From contig CAVUOD010000017.1 of assembly GCA_963743015.1 (NCBI GenBank), forward strand, positions 186,001 to 250,000: a DNA stretch of 64,000 nt, given 5' to 3'. Each line of letters opens with the position of its first letter. The first letter of the stretch is position 1. The notes beneath the pieces are model-generated. The model had not been told where the DNA came from, made no database searches, and was given only the letters and a program-made list of their open reading frames with translations. Shown piece after piece: positions 54,526 through 64,000 of this stretch. The translations under genes and the position numbers were made by a program. The stretch is from CAVSRC01 sp963743015 (GTDB taxonomy: Bacteria > Pseudomonadota > Alphaproteobacteria > Rhizobiales > Kaistiaceae).

Positions 54526-55722
54526 TCACGGGGCGACAATTTCAAACGCCCATGACCAGCTCGGCTTCAGCCGACGGCCGTGGCGCACCGCCGCGATCAC
54601 CCGCTCCACCTCGCCATCGGTGAGGTCGGGGTGGATCGGCAGGCTGACGACCTCCTTGGCGAGCCTCTCCGAGACCGGCAGGCGGCGCCCGTCATAGCCC
54701 TTGAAGGCCGGGTGCTGATGCAGCGCCAGGCGGTAGAACAGGCCGGTGCCGATGCCCATGCCGCTGAGCGTCTCGCGCACGGCGTCACGCTTGGGCACGC
54801 GGATGGTGTAGAGCGCCAGCGCGCTGTCATAGCCTGCCGGCGTGCGCGGCACGGTGACCGTGTCGGCAAGCGCCTCGGTATAGCGCGCGGCAATCACGCG
54901 GCGGCGCGCCAGCTCGTCGCCGAAGACTTCCAGCTTGGCGAGCAGGACCGCCGCCTGCAGCGTGTCGAGGCGGCCGGTGAGACCAAGCACATGGGCCTCG
55001 TCGCCGTCGCCGGAGCGGCCGTGCGAGCGGATCATGCGCACGCCCTCGGCCAGATCGGCATCCTCGGCAAGCACCGCGCCGCCGTCGCCGTAGCAGCCGA
55101 GCGGCTTGGTCGGGTAGAAGCTGGTCGCGCTGATCGGCGCCATCGCCCCGACGCGCTTGCCCGCGGAAGCGCCGCCGAAGCTCTGCGCCGCGTCGGCCAG
55201 CACCGTCATGCCGTGGCGGGCGGCGACCGCGGAAATCGCCGCATAGTCGGCCGGCAGGCCGTAGAGATCGACCGGCATCACGACGCTGGGCTTGAGCTTG
55301 CCGGCATCGAGCGTCTCGCCGATGGCGCGCTCGAGATCGGCCGGGTCCATGTTGAAGGTCGCCGCCTCGACATCGACGAAGACCGGCGTGGCGCCGACCG
55401 AGACGACCGACCCGGCGGTGGCGGCGAAGGTGAAGGCCGGCACGAAGACGGCGTCGCCCGGCTTCACGCCCATCGCCATCATGGCGATCATCAGGGCGTC
55501 GCGACCGCTCGACACGGCGATCGCATGGCCGGCGCCCGAGAAGGCGGCGAGCTTCTGCTCAAGCTGGACCACTTCCGGGCCGAGGATGAACTGCCCGTGG
55601 GCGAGCACGGCATCCATGCGCCGGCGAATGTCGCTTTCAAGCCGCGCACGCTGGCGCTGCAGGTCGAACAGATTGATCCTTGTGTCCTCGGCAACGGCAA
55701 GCACCGGGCGGGATGGCGTCAT
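54526..55722 (-). CDS. DegT/DnrJ/EryC1 PLP aminotransferase
   Basis: 398 residues from ATG 55722. INLFDLQRQRARLESDIRRR, AVSSGRDALMIAMMAMGVKP, VFVPAFTFAATAGSVVSVGA, and the PLP-Lys block SFYPTKPLGCYGDGGAVLAE. Transfers an amino group to a 3- or 4-keto nucleotide sugar. It starts 4 bases after the upstream oxidoreductase ends, so the pair likely make an amino sugar for a surface polysaccharide. Confidence 0.92.
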   Translation of the reverse strand: MTPSRPVLAVAEDTRINLFDLQRQRARLESDIRRRMDAVLAHGQFILGPEVVQLEQKLAAFSGAGHAIAVSSGRDALMIAMMAMGVKPGDAVFVPAFTFAATAGSVVSVGATPVFVDVEAATFNMDPADLERAIGETLDAGKLKPSVVMPVDLYGLPADYAAISAVAARHGMTVLADAAQSFGGASAGKRVGAMAPISATSFYPTKPLGCYGDGGAVLAEDADLAEGVRMIRSHGRSGDGDEAHVLGLTGRLDTLQAAVLLAKLEVFGDELARRRVIAARYTEALADTVTVPRTPAGYDSALALYTIRVPKRDAVRETLSGMGIGTGLFYRLALHQHPAFKGYDGRRLPVSERLAKEVVSLPIHPDLTDGEVERVIAAVRHGRRLKPSWSWAFEIVAP

Positions 55723-55726
55723 GTCT

Positions 55727-56674
55727 CTACATACTCCGTATGGCCGGCGCCGATCCGTCGGCGATTGCCGCCTGGATGCGCTCGGCAATGGCCAGCGCCG
55801 CGGCCCCCGCCCGTCCATCGACCAGCGGCGGCGCACCAGTGGCGACGCTGTCGAGGAAGGCGGCGATCTCGGCACCGAGATTGTCACGAGGGGTGAGCGG
55901 AATGGTTTCGGCAGCGGCGTGACCGCCGCGCGGCCTGGCGGTCAGCGTCGGGCCGGCAAGGTCGGCAATATAGACCGTGCCCGGCTCGGTCACCGTCAGC
56001 TGGCGCTGGCTCTCCGGCGCCGAACGGCTGGCCGACAAGGTGGCGACGGTGCCGTTGGCAAAGGTCAGCCAGGCTTCCGCCTCGTCGGTCAACCCGCTCA
56101 CGGTCGCCGCGCCGTCGGCTGCCACCGACGTGACCGGCGAGCCGGCCAGCGTCAGCACCAGGTCGATATCGTGGATCATCAGATCGAGGACGACATCGAC
56201 GTCGGCCGAGCGCCCGGTCCATCCGGACTTGCGCACCGCGGCGATGCGGCGGGGATCGACGAGGCGCTTTGCCAGCTCAGCAACGGCCGGCGAGAAGCGT
56301 TCGATATGCCCGACCTGGAGGACGACAGCGGCGCGCTCGGCCCGTTCGACCAGGTCCTGCGCCGAGGCGCTGTCGACGGTGAGCGGCTTTTCCATGAAGA
56401 CATGCACGCCGGCATCGAGGAAGTCGGCGGCAACCGCATGGTGATAGGTGGCGGGGACGGCGATCGACACGGCATCGACCTTGCCGATCAGTGCGCTGTG
56501 GTCGGTGAACGCCTCTGCCCCGGTATCGGCGGCAACCGCTTGCGCCCGGGCGCCATCGGCATCGGCCACGGCGATGAGCTGCGCCGCCGGATGGCGGGCA
56601 TAGTGGCGGGCATGGTGCCGGCCAAACCCCCCGAGCCCGACGACGCCGACCCTGATACCCTCACTGCTGGTCAC
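55727..56674 (-). CDS. Gfo/Idh/MocA-family oxidoreductase
   Basis: 315 residues from GTG 56674. NAD-binding loop VGVVGLGGFGRHHARHYARH, catalytic-Lys motif FMEKPLTVDSASAQDLVE, and QVGHIERFSPAVAELAKRLV with VDVVLDLMIHDIDLVLTLAG, a Wlb/WbpB-like pattern. Oxidises a nucleotide-sugar hydroxyl, giving the keto sugar used by the next aminotransferase. Longer upstream starts would read into non-family sequence. Confidence 0.9.
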   Translation of the reverse strand: MTSSEGIRVGVVGLGGFGRHHARHYARHPAAQLIAVADADGARAQAVAADTGAEAFTDHSALIGKVDAVSIAVPATYHHAVAADFLDAGVHVFMEKPLTVDSASAQDLVERAERAAVVLQVGHIERFSPAVAELAKRLVDPRRIAAVRKSGWTGRSADVDVVLDLMIHDIDLVLTLAGSPVTSVAADGAATVSGLTDEAEAWLTFANGTVATLSASRSAPESQRQLTVTEPGTVYIADLAGPTLTARPRGGHAAAETIPLTPRDNLGAEIAAFLDSVATGAPPLVDGRAGAAALAIAERIQAAIADGSAPAIRSM

Positions 56675-56931
56675 GCTGCATTCAAACTCCGGCGCTGCGT
56701 GCGCCCTGTCGATTCCCGGGCGCAAGTTAGACGGGCGCAGCCGGCAGCGCCCATAAAGAATTGCAATGTGCTGAAATATGCCGCGACAGGACCGCAATCG
56801 CGGAAATAGGCCGCGAATTGGCCGATCGTGGCCGCCATCCGGCGGACCATCATCCAATTGCGAAAAATCCGGGCCACCTATACGAATTCAGGAGAACCGG
56901 CGGCCGCCGCCGCCTTCGCGGAGCGACGCCG

Positions 56932-57777
56932 ATGATCACCGTGCCTGAACTGACCGCCGACGCCCTCGGTCAATTCATCTCGGACTACATGAAACGCCGC
57001 TACGGCTCGTCGGAAAGCCGGCTGGTCGAGCTGGTTCCCTCGGTCGCCCGCATCGCGCTGGAGTGCATCGGCAACAGCGACGCCCTCTACCACAATGTCG
57101 AGCACACCATGCTGGTGACGCTTGCCGGCCATGACATCCTGCGCGGCCGGGCGCTGCGCTCCGACATGCCGGCCAGCGACTACGCCCACATGATCGTCGC
57201 CTGCCTGTTCCACGATATCGGCTATGTGCGCGGCCTGCTGCCCGGCGACGACGCCGACGGCTATGTGATCGACGACGCGGGAAAGAAGGCGAAGATCCCG
57301 CGCGGCTCCTCCGATGCCGCATTGACGCCCTACCACGTCGACCGCTCCAAGCTGTTCGTCAAGCACCGCTTCGACGGGATCGCCCAGCTCGACGCCGAGC
57401 GCATCTGCCGCGCCATAGAAGGCACGCGCTTCCCCGGCAACATGACCGCCGACCTCGGCGAGGTGGACGAAGAAGTCGCCCTGCTGCGCGCCGCCGACCT
57501 GATCGGCCAGCTCGGCGACCCGCACTACATCCGCAAGGCCAACGCGCTCTATTACGAGTTCGAGGAGGCCGGCCTCAACCGCCAGCTCAACTACGGCAAC
57601 CCGGCCGACCTGGTCGACCGCTACCCGCAGTTCTACTGGAACATGATCTGGCCTTTCGTCCAGCCGGCCATCCGCTATCTGCAGGTGACCTCGAGCGGGC
57701 GCCAATGGGTCTCCAACCTCTATTCCAACGTCTTCCGCGCCGAGCGCGACCTGGCCCTCTGCGGCCCGCAGCAATAG
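56932..57777 (+). CDS. HD-domain metal-dependent phosphohydrolase
   Basis: 281 residues from ATG 56932. Metal-binding HD pattern: ALYHNVEHTMLVTLAGHDIL and ACLFHDIGYVRGLLPGD, with a later Asp in LLRAADLIGQLGDPHY. The C-terminal half is helical (YYEFEEAGLNRQLNYGNPAD). HD proteins hydrolyse phosphate mono/diesters such as cyclic nucleotides. No partner visible. Confidence 0.83.
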   Translation: MITVPELTADALGQFISDYMKRRYGSSESRLVELVPSVARIALECIGNSDALYHNVEHTMLVTLAGHDILRGRALRSDMPASDYAHMIVACLFHDIGYVRGLLPGDDADGYVIDDAGKKAKIPRGSSDAALTPYHVDRSKLFVKHRFDGIAQLDAERICRAIEGTRFPGNMTADLGEVDEEVALLRAADLIGQLGDPHYIRKANALYYEFEEAGLNRQLNYGNPADLVDRYPQFYWNMIWPFVQPAIRYLQVTSSGRQWVSNLYSNVFRAERDLALCGPQQ

Positions 57778-57791
57778 GGCCACCAGATGCG

Positions 57792-57817
57792 AAAAGCCCC
57801 GCCACATGGGCGGGGCT
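57792..57817 (-). terminator. Terminator downstream of tRNA-Leu
   Basis: Minus-strand stem AGCCCCGCC/GGCGGGGCT (plus 57809-57817 and 57795-57803) with a 5-base loop followed by TTTT. It lies 24 bases past the tRNA end. On the plus strand the stem has no T tract, so it may only partly serve the HD gene. Confidence 0.8.
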
Positions 57818-57841
57818 CTGCTGGCTGTTCCGAAAAAGAGA

Positions 57842-57926
57842 TGGTGCGGTCGAGAAGACTCGAACTTCCACGGGTTGCCCCACAGCGACCTCAACGCTGC
57901 GCGTCTACCAGTTCCGCCACGACCGC
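57842..57926 (-). tRNA. tRNA-Leu (anticodon GAG), CCA encoded
   Basis: Minus strand. Acceptor GCGGTCG (plus 57920-57926) pairs with CGACCGC (57846-57852), discriminator A (57845), CCA at 57842-57844. D stem GGCGGAACTGGTAGACGC and T loop GTTCGAGTC. Class II variable arm with GTCGCTGTGGGGCAACCCGT. Anticodon GAG, from GTTGAGGT. Confidence 0.95.
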
Positions 57927-58082
57927 CGGAAAAGCGGGCTCCATGTAACAAATCGCCGTTTGCCGCACAAGGCGAACCAGCAGCCGTCCGCGCAGGGGCC
58001 GGAAACCCTACCCCGGCGGCCGCCCAATCCCTACATTGCCGCCAGGTAGCGGCCGCGCATACGGTCCAAGCGGAAAGCGCAC

Positions 58083-58817
58083 ATGCATGATTCCTCAAGC
58101 GAATTGACACCCGCCCCGGCCACGGCGGGCTCCATGCGCCCGCTCGCCGGGGCGCCCCCGGTCGAATGGGCGATCGCCGACCGCCCCGTCGATTATGACG
58201 AGGCCGTCGCCGCCATGGAGGCGCGGGTTGCCGCCATCAGGGAGGGAACGGCGGCCGAACGGGTGTGGCTGGTGGAGCACCCGCCGCTCTACACCGCCGG
58301 CACCAGCGCCAGAGAAGCCGATCTGCTGGCCCCGGACCGTTTCCCGGTCTACCGGACGGGGCGCGGCGGCCAGTACACCTATCACGGCCCCGGCCAGCGC
58401 GTTGCCTATCTGATGCTCGACCTCACCCGCCGCCAGCCCGACCTGCGGCTCTTCGTCCACACGCTGGAGGAATGGGTCATCCGCACGCTCGCCGCCTTCA
58501 ACGTCACCGCCGGGCGGCGCCAGGGCGCCGTCGGCATCTGGGTGAAGCGCCCGGAGAAGGGCATCGGCCGCGAGGACAAGATCGCCGCCATCGGCATCCG
58601 CGTGCGCCGCTGGGTGACCTTCCACGGCATCGCCCTCAACGTCGATCCGGTGCTCGAGCATTTCTCCGGCATCGTGCCCTGCGGCATCAGCAGCCAGGGC
58701 GTCACCAGCCTCGCCGATCTCGGCATTCCGGTCAGCATGGAAGAGGTCGACAGCGTCATGCGGCGCGAGTTCGAGGCGCTGTTCGGCGCCACGAGCCGGA
58801 CAATCTTTCCCGGCTAA
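58083..58817 (+). CDS. lipB: Octanoyl-[ACP]:protein octanoyltransferase LipB
   Basis: 244 residues. VWLVEHPPLYTAGTSAREAD, VYRTGRGGQYTYHGPGQRVA, KIAAIGIRVRRWVTFHGIAL with the catalytic Lys, and the nucleophilic Cys200 in FSGIVPCGISSQGVTSL. Transfers octanoate from ACP to lipoyl domains of 2-oxoacid dehydrogenases. N-terminal extension of about 25 residues. Convergent with acylphosphatase; 6 bases separate the stops. Confidence 0.95.
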   Translation: MHDSSSELTPAPATAGSMRPLAGAPPVEWAIADRPVDYDEAVAAMEARVAAIREGTAAERVWLVEHPPLYTAGTSAREADLLAPDRFPVYRTGRGGQYTYHGPGQRVAYLMLDLTRRQPDLRLFVHTLEEWVIRTLAAFNVTAGRRQGAVGIWVKRPEKGIGREDKIAAIGIRVRRWVTFHGIALNVDPVLEHFSGIVPCGISSQGVTSLADLGIPVSMEEVDSVMRREFEALFGATSRTIFPG

Positions 58818-58823
58818 GCCCTT

Positions 58824-59108
58824 CTATTCCGTCGTCGGCAGCTGCGTGAAGCGGGTCAGTTCCGGGCCGGCATAGTCGCTCACCAGCACGTCGCGCACGT
58901 CGGCAAGCGCCGGCCCCTGACGGCATTCGGCGATCATCGCCGATATGGCATCGCTTTCGCCGATGAAGACGGCTTCGACGGTTCCGTCGCGCCGATTGCG
59001 GACCCAGCCGGCAACGTGGTGGCGGAACGCCTCGTGTTCGACAAAGGCGCGGAAGCCGACGCCCTGGACGCGGCCCTTGATCACCACGCGGATGGCCTGC
59101 ACCAGCAT
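58824..59108 (-). CDS. acyP: Acylphosphatase
   Basis: 94 residues, the normal size. Catalytic Arg in VIKGRVQGVGFRAFVEHEAF, then AGWVRNRRDGTVEAVFIGES with the substrate-binding Asn. Hydrolyses acyl phosphates. ATG 59108, with no other in-frame start nearby. Confidence 0.93.
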   Translation of the reverse strand: MLVQAIRVVIKGRVQGVGFRAFVEHEAFRHHVAGWVRNRRDGTVEAVFIGESDAISAMIAECRQGPALADVRDVLVSDYAGPELTRFTQLPTTE

Positions 59109-59297
59109 CAGCCGGCGGTCCCGTGGCTTTGGGCGCGGTCTGGATTGGCTTCGCCATCGCGCGCACGGCGCCGACGCGCCCCATGGAACTCCGCAAGCAG
59201 CATCGCGATTCCCCGCTTACCCCGTTCGGCTTGATAACATTACCATAATGCGTTTTGCTGAGGTCAATGCCGCCAGTCATTGCGGGAGGATTTCTTA

Positions 59298-59555
59298 TTG
59301 GCCCGCATCTTTCTCAGTCATTCGAGCGCCAATGACGTCGATGCGGTGGCGCTCAGCGATTGGCTGACGACGGAAGGCTGGGATGACCTCGGCATCGCCG
59401 CCGGTCCCGGCAAGGTCCAGATCTTCGTCCGCCAGCCGGGTTTCGACGAGCTGGCCAAGGAGACCGAAGGCCGGCTGTCTGACCCCTGCAAGCCGCGCCG
59501 GGCCGGCACCTACGACACCGCGCCGTGCTGGCCGGACTGGCTGCGCAGCCATTAG
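59298..59555 (+). CDS. Truncated TIR-like protein, upstream of the NADAR-like gene
   Basis: 85 residues from TTG 59298, with GGGAGGA 8 bases upstream. Residues 1-30 read ARIFLSHSSANDVDAVALSD and WLTTEGWDDLGIAAG, the beginning of a bacterial TIR domain but missing about 8 residues after WDDL. The remaining 50 residues (KVQIFVRQPGFDELAKETEG, then SDPCKPRRAGTYDTAPCWPD) do not fit a TIR fold, so the catalytic Glu is absent. Either a decayed TIR gene joined to other sequence or a small novel protein. The stop lies 16 bases before the NADAR-like gene. Confidence 0.5.
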   Translation: MARIFLSHSSANDVDAVALSDWLTTEGWDDLGIAAGPGKVQIFVRQPGFDELAKETEGRLSDPCKPRRAGTYDTAPCWPDWLRSH

Positions 59556-59570
59556 GACGGAGCCCTGCCG

Positions 59571-60192
59571 ATGCGCCTGATCGCCAAGAACGGCATCGTC
59601 ATCCTGGCGCCCGACAACATGGCGGAGGCCGACAGCCTGGAAATGCTTAGCCGGGAAAGCGAAGGCCGCGTCTTCCGCCTCTCCCATTCCGGGCGCGGCA
59701 TCCAGTTCATCGATCTCGGGCCGGAGGACGAGGCCCGCAACCGGCCGATCAACATCACCTCACAGGCGCCGCCGCCCTTCGACCTCATTTCCAACTTCGC
59801 CCATACGCCATTCGAGCTCGACGGCGCCCGCTACGCCAGCGTCGAAGGCTTCTGGCAGTCGCTGCAGGCAGACGACCCGGCGGAACGGGAGCGCATCGCC
59901 GCGCTCCACGGCAGCGAGGCCAAACGCGCAACGACCGGCGCAACGCGACGCGAGACTTTCGTTCATGGCGGCAAGAGCGTCCGCACCGGCACCTTCGCCC
60001 ACTGGCGGCTGATGCGCCGTGCGGTCATCGCCAAGTTCGAGCAGAACGCGGCGGCCCGCGCCGCATTGCTGGCCACCGGCACGCGGCCGCTGACCCACAG
60101 GGTGCGGCCGGACAGCCGCACCATCCCCGGCGCGATCATGGCCGACATCTGGATGGCCGCACGCCGCCGGCTTCAGCGCGGCGGATCGCCGC

Positions 60193-60200
<8 letters not shown>
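59571..60200 (+). CDS. NADAR/YbiA-like domain protein
   Basis: 209 residues. The first 75 (MRLIAKNGIVILAPDNMAEA, SGRGIQFIDLGPEDEARNRP) are unassigned. Residues about 78-205 look like a NADAR/YbiA fold: ISNFAHTPFELDGARYASVE, GFWQSLQADDPAERERIAAL, FEQNAAARAALLATGTRPLT. NADAR proteins are N-glycosidases acting on riboflavin intermediates or ADP-ribose conjugates, including removal of ADP-ribose from DNA. The next gene overlaps its end convergently by 8 bases. Likely cotranscribed with the TIR-like gene. Confidence 0.62.
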
Positions 60201-62202
<2,002 letters not shown>

Positions 62203-62277
62203 AGGAACTCGGGTAGCGCCCTACTGACCCGGCCTTTGTAGGCCGCGGCCGGCGCCTCGGCAATATTTACCGTGCGG

Positions 62278-63549
62278 TCAAACCACGAGAGCGACCTGGG
62301 CGAAGAGCACCGCGGCAGCCGCCAGGACGGCGGCCAGCGTGACCGCACCATAGCCGAAGCCGAAACCCGGCGTCCCGGCATAGAAGGCGATGCCGGTCTT
62401 GGTCACCGAATTGGCCAGCGCCGCCGCGAAGATGGCCAGCGCCGCCTCTTGCGCCGTAACCACGGCGCCCTGAACCTGGGTGATCGACAGGGTGATGGCA
62501 TCGACATCGGCAAGGCCGGCGACCGCCGCCGCCCCGACCGCACCGCGCCCGCCGAACAGCGCCACCAGCCATTTCGACGCCACCAGGATGACCGCCAGCA
62601 GGGCCGCGAAGCGCAGCACCGCGGTGAGTTCGAAGGGATTGCGGAACGGCTTGCCGCCGCTCTCGCCGGCCTCGCCCGACCACCGCGCCTCATAGACCAG
62701 CGATGCGCCGAGCAGGACCAGAGCGGCCGCCACCAGCGGAGCGGTGAGCAGCGCCAGGTAGCGCGGGCCGAACAGCGCCACGATCACCAGAATGCGCAGG
62801 AACATGATCGACGAGGCTGCCAACGCGCCGGCGAGCTGGATGGGCGCCGTGCCCGGCTGCTCCCTGGCCCTGCGCGCGAAGTCGATGGTCGCGGCGGTCG
62901 ACGACACCAGCCCGCCGGCGACACCGGCGAACAGCGCGCCATAGCGGGCGCCGACGACCCTGACCGCCACATAGCCGATGAAGGACACGCCGGCGATGGC
63001 GATGGTCATCAGCCACAGGGCATGCGGATTGATCGCCTCGTATGGCCCGTAGCCGCGATCGGGCAGCACCGGCAGGGCGATGAAGCTCATCGTCAGGAGG
63101 ATGAGCGTTGCGCGCAGTTCCTCCCAGGTCAGCGTCTCGATCCACCGATGCAGCCAGCGCTTGGCGGCGAGCAGCACCGCCATGGCGACGGCCGCCGCCG
63201 CAGCGACGGTCATGTCGCCCAGCACCGCCAGGCTGCCCAGAGCGAAAGTGAGCAGCGCGGCAATCAGCGTCGTCGCCCCGAAATCGCCCTCGCGTTCCGA
63301 CTCGCGCCACTTGAACAGGGTGAAGCCGGCGGCGAAGGCGAAGAAGACCGCGGCAAAGGGTAGCGGGCCGACCTTGGCAAACAGCGCCGCCGACACCCCG
63401 CCGAGCAGGCCGATGAGGGCGAAGGTGCGCAGGCCGGCCGTGCGTTCGCCCTCGGCCTGGGTGCGCTCGCGCCAGCCGCGCTCGACACCGATCAGCAGGC
63501 CGATGGCCAGCGCCAGGCCCAGTCGTGTCAGCAGCTCCTGCTCGCTCAT
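62278..63549 (-). CDS. MgtC/SapB-type membrane protein (DUF4010)
   Basis: 423 residues from ATG 63549 (preferred over 63555, because GGAGGG lies 7 bases ahead). N-terminal MgtC-like region MSEQELLTRLGLALAIGLLI, GVERGWRERTQAEGERTAGL, TFALIGLLGGVSAALFAKVG. The rest is a DUF4010 membrane domain (VGARYGALFAGVAGGLVSST, AIFAAALANSVTKTGIAFYA). About twelve predicted membrane helices. Function unproven; may concern Mg2+ or acid tolerance. Confidence 0.85.
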   Translation of the reverse strand: MSEQELLTRLGLALAIGLLIGVERGWRERTQAEGERTAGLRTFALIGLLGGVSAALFAKVGPLPFAAVFFAFAAGFTLFKWRESEREGDFGATTLIAALLTFALGSLAVLGDMTVAAAAAVAMAVLLAAKRWLHRWIETLTWEELRATLILLTMSFIALPVLPDRGYGPYEAINPHALWLMTIAIAGVSFIGYVAVRVVGARYGALFAGVAGGLVSSTAATIDFARRAREQPGTAPIQLAGALAASSIMFLRILVIVALFGPRYLALLTAPLVAAALVLLGASLVYEARWSGEAGESGGKPFRNPFELTAVLRFAALLAVILVASKWLVALFGGRGAVGAAAVAGLADVDAITLSITQVQGAVVTAQEAALAIFAAALANSVTKTGIAFYAGTPGFGFGYGAVTLAAVLAAAAVLFAQVALVV

Positions 63550-63738
63550 GGCCATCCCTCCGGCTCATCTTAACCCCTCAACGGGCGCAAAAGGGCATCC
63601 ACAGGCCCCGCCAAACCTGTGATTTGGAACGCCCGCAAAAATAGGATGATTGAACGGATTGAATAAATCTGATTAATTGAACGGAACCTCGGAAACACGA
63701 GGACGCCCGGGCGAATTCACGGGTTGGGAGGGCGGACT

Positions 63739-64000
63739 GTGCAGGACTTGCTCGCCACCATACGCGGCGTGCGGCCGCAGATGCGGGCCGCGGAAATCAT
63801 TGGCCGGCGCATCGTCTCCGGCGGGCTGCTTCCCGGCACCATTCTCCCCAATTTCGATGAGCTTGCCGCCGAGCTGTCGATCTCGCGCCTGTCGGTGCGC
63901 GAGGCGATGAAGGTGCTTGCCGGCAAGGGTCTGGTCTCGTCGAAACCGCGCCGCGGCACCGTGGTGCGCCCGCGCAGCGAATGGAGCCAGCTCGACGCCG
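63739..64000 (+). CDS. GntR/FadR-family transcriptional regulator, N-terminal part
   Basis: Reads from GTG 63739 (ribosome site GGGAGGG) to the window edge. The winged helix is MRAAEIIGRRIVSGGLLPGT, FDELAAELSISRLSVREAMK, VLAGKGLVSSKPRRGTVVRP, ending SEWSQLDA at the edge. A FadR-type ligand domain should follow outside the window. No target can be named. Confidence 0.85.
   Translation, partial: MQDLLATIRGVRPQMRAAEIIGRRIVSGGLLPGTILPNFDELAAELSISRLSVREAMKVLAGKGLVSSKPRRGTVVRPRSEWSQLDA

Overview
The window is GC-rich DNA from an alphaproteobacterium, most likely a member of the Hyphomicrobiales (Rhizobiales). The evidence is an Omp2-type porin, EipB, MipZ, a phasin, a DUF1489 protein, a BigR-type sulfide sensor, an AraD1-type dehydratase and ClpS-ClpA. 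I see no phage, plasmid or CRISPR module. Most of it reads as core chromosome, with one accessory patch at about 6.8-13.4 kb.

Layout. 0-6 kb: end of a lytic transglycosylase, an alpha/beta hydrolase, an envelope cluster (repeat-containing OmpA-like protein, 46-residue membrane peptide, HhH protein) and a porin. 6.8-13.4 kb: tRNA-Ser(GCT) followed by decayed tandem copies of its own 3' end, then FkbM methyltransferase, TPR-OGT glycosyltransferase and TPR-sulfotransferase genes, mixed with shuffled gene fragments. 13.5-18.8 kb: an oxidative (Weimberg-type) pentonate pathway with a FadR-family regulator. 19-22.7 kb: small conserved proteins and an EamA transporter. 23-27.5 kb: a tightly overlapping gatC-GNAT-gatA-ridA-orf-gatB operon. 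27.6-34.6 kb: dinB, two L,D-transpeptidases, eipB, a RidA protein, a glycerophosphodiesterase, a FemAB-like protein and a HIT protein. 34.6-36 kb: an ECF41 sigma factor with its carboxymuconolactone-decarboxylase-like partner and a matching promoter. 36-49 kb: clpA, clpS, phasin, a D,D-carboxypeptidase with SPOR domain, J-domain and VWA proteins, two tandem MipZ-like ATPases, DUF1489, trkH and kup. 49-51.6 kb: a sulfide/persulfide detoxification locus under a BigR/SqrR sensor. 51.6-64 kb: hypothetical proteins, an aldo/keto reductase, a sugar oxidoreductase/aminotransferase pair, an HD protein, tRNA-Leu(GAG), lipB, acylphosphatase, a TIR-like fragment next to a NADAR-like protein, pccA, an MgtC-type membrane protein and the start of a GntR regulator.

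Caution. About 22 single-base frame breaks and two in-frame stops interrupt otherwise conserved genes, including the normally indispensable gatA and gatB. Several lie in short G or C runs. Together they look like indel errors in the assembly, not gene decay, so broken genes are annotated over their full reconstructed extent with the break position given.

The most interesting items are the perfect ECF41 promoter, the overlapping divergent BigR promoter/operator, the chimeric ORF built from three neighbouring modules (one read in antisense), the tandem decay products of tRNA-Ser, the tandem MipZ pair and the TIR-fragment/NADAR pair. None is clearly a new system; the chimera and the TIR/NADAR pair are the least explained.
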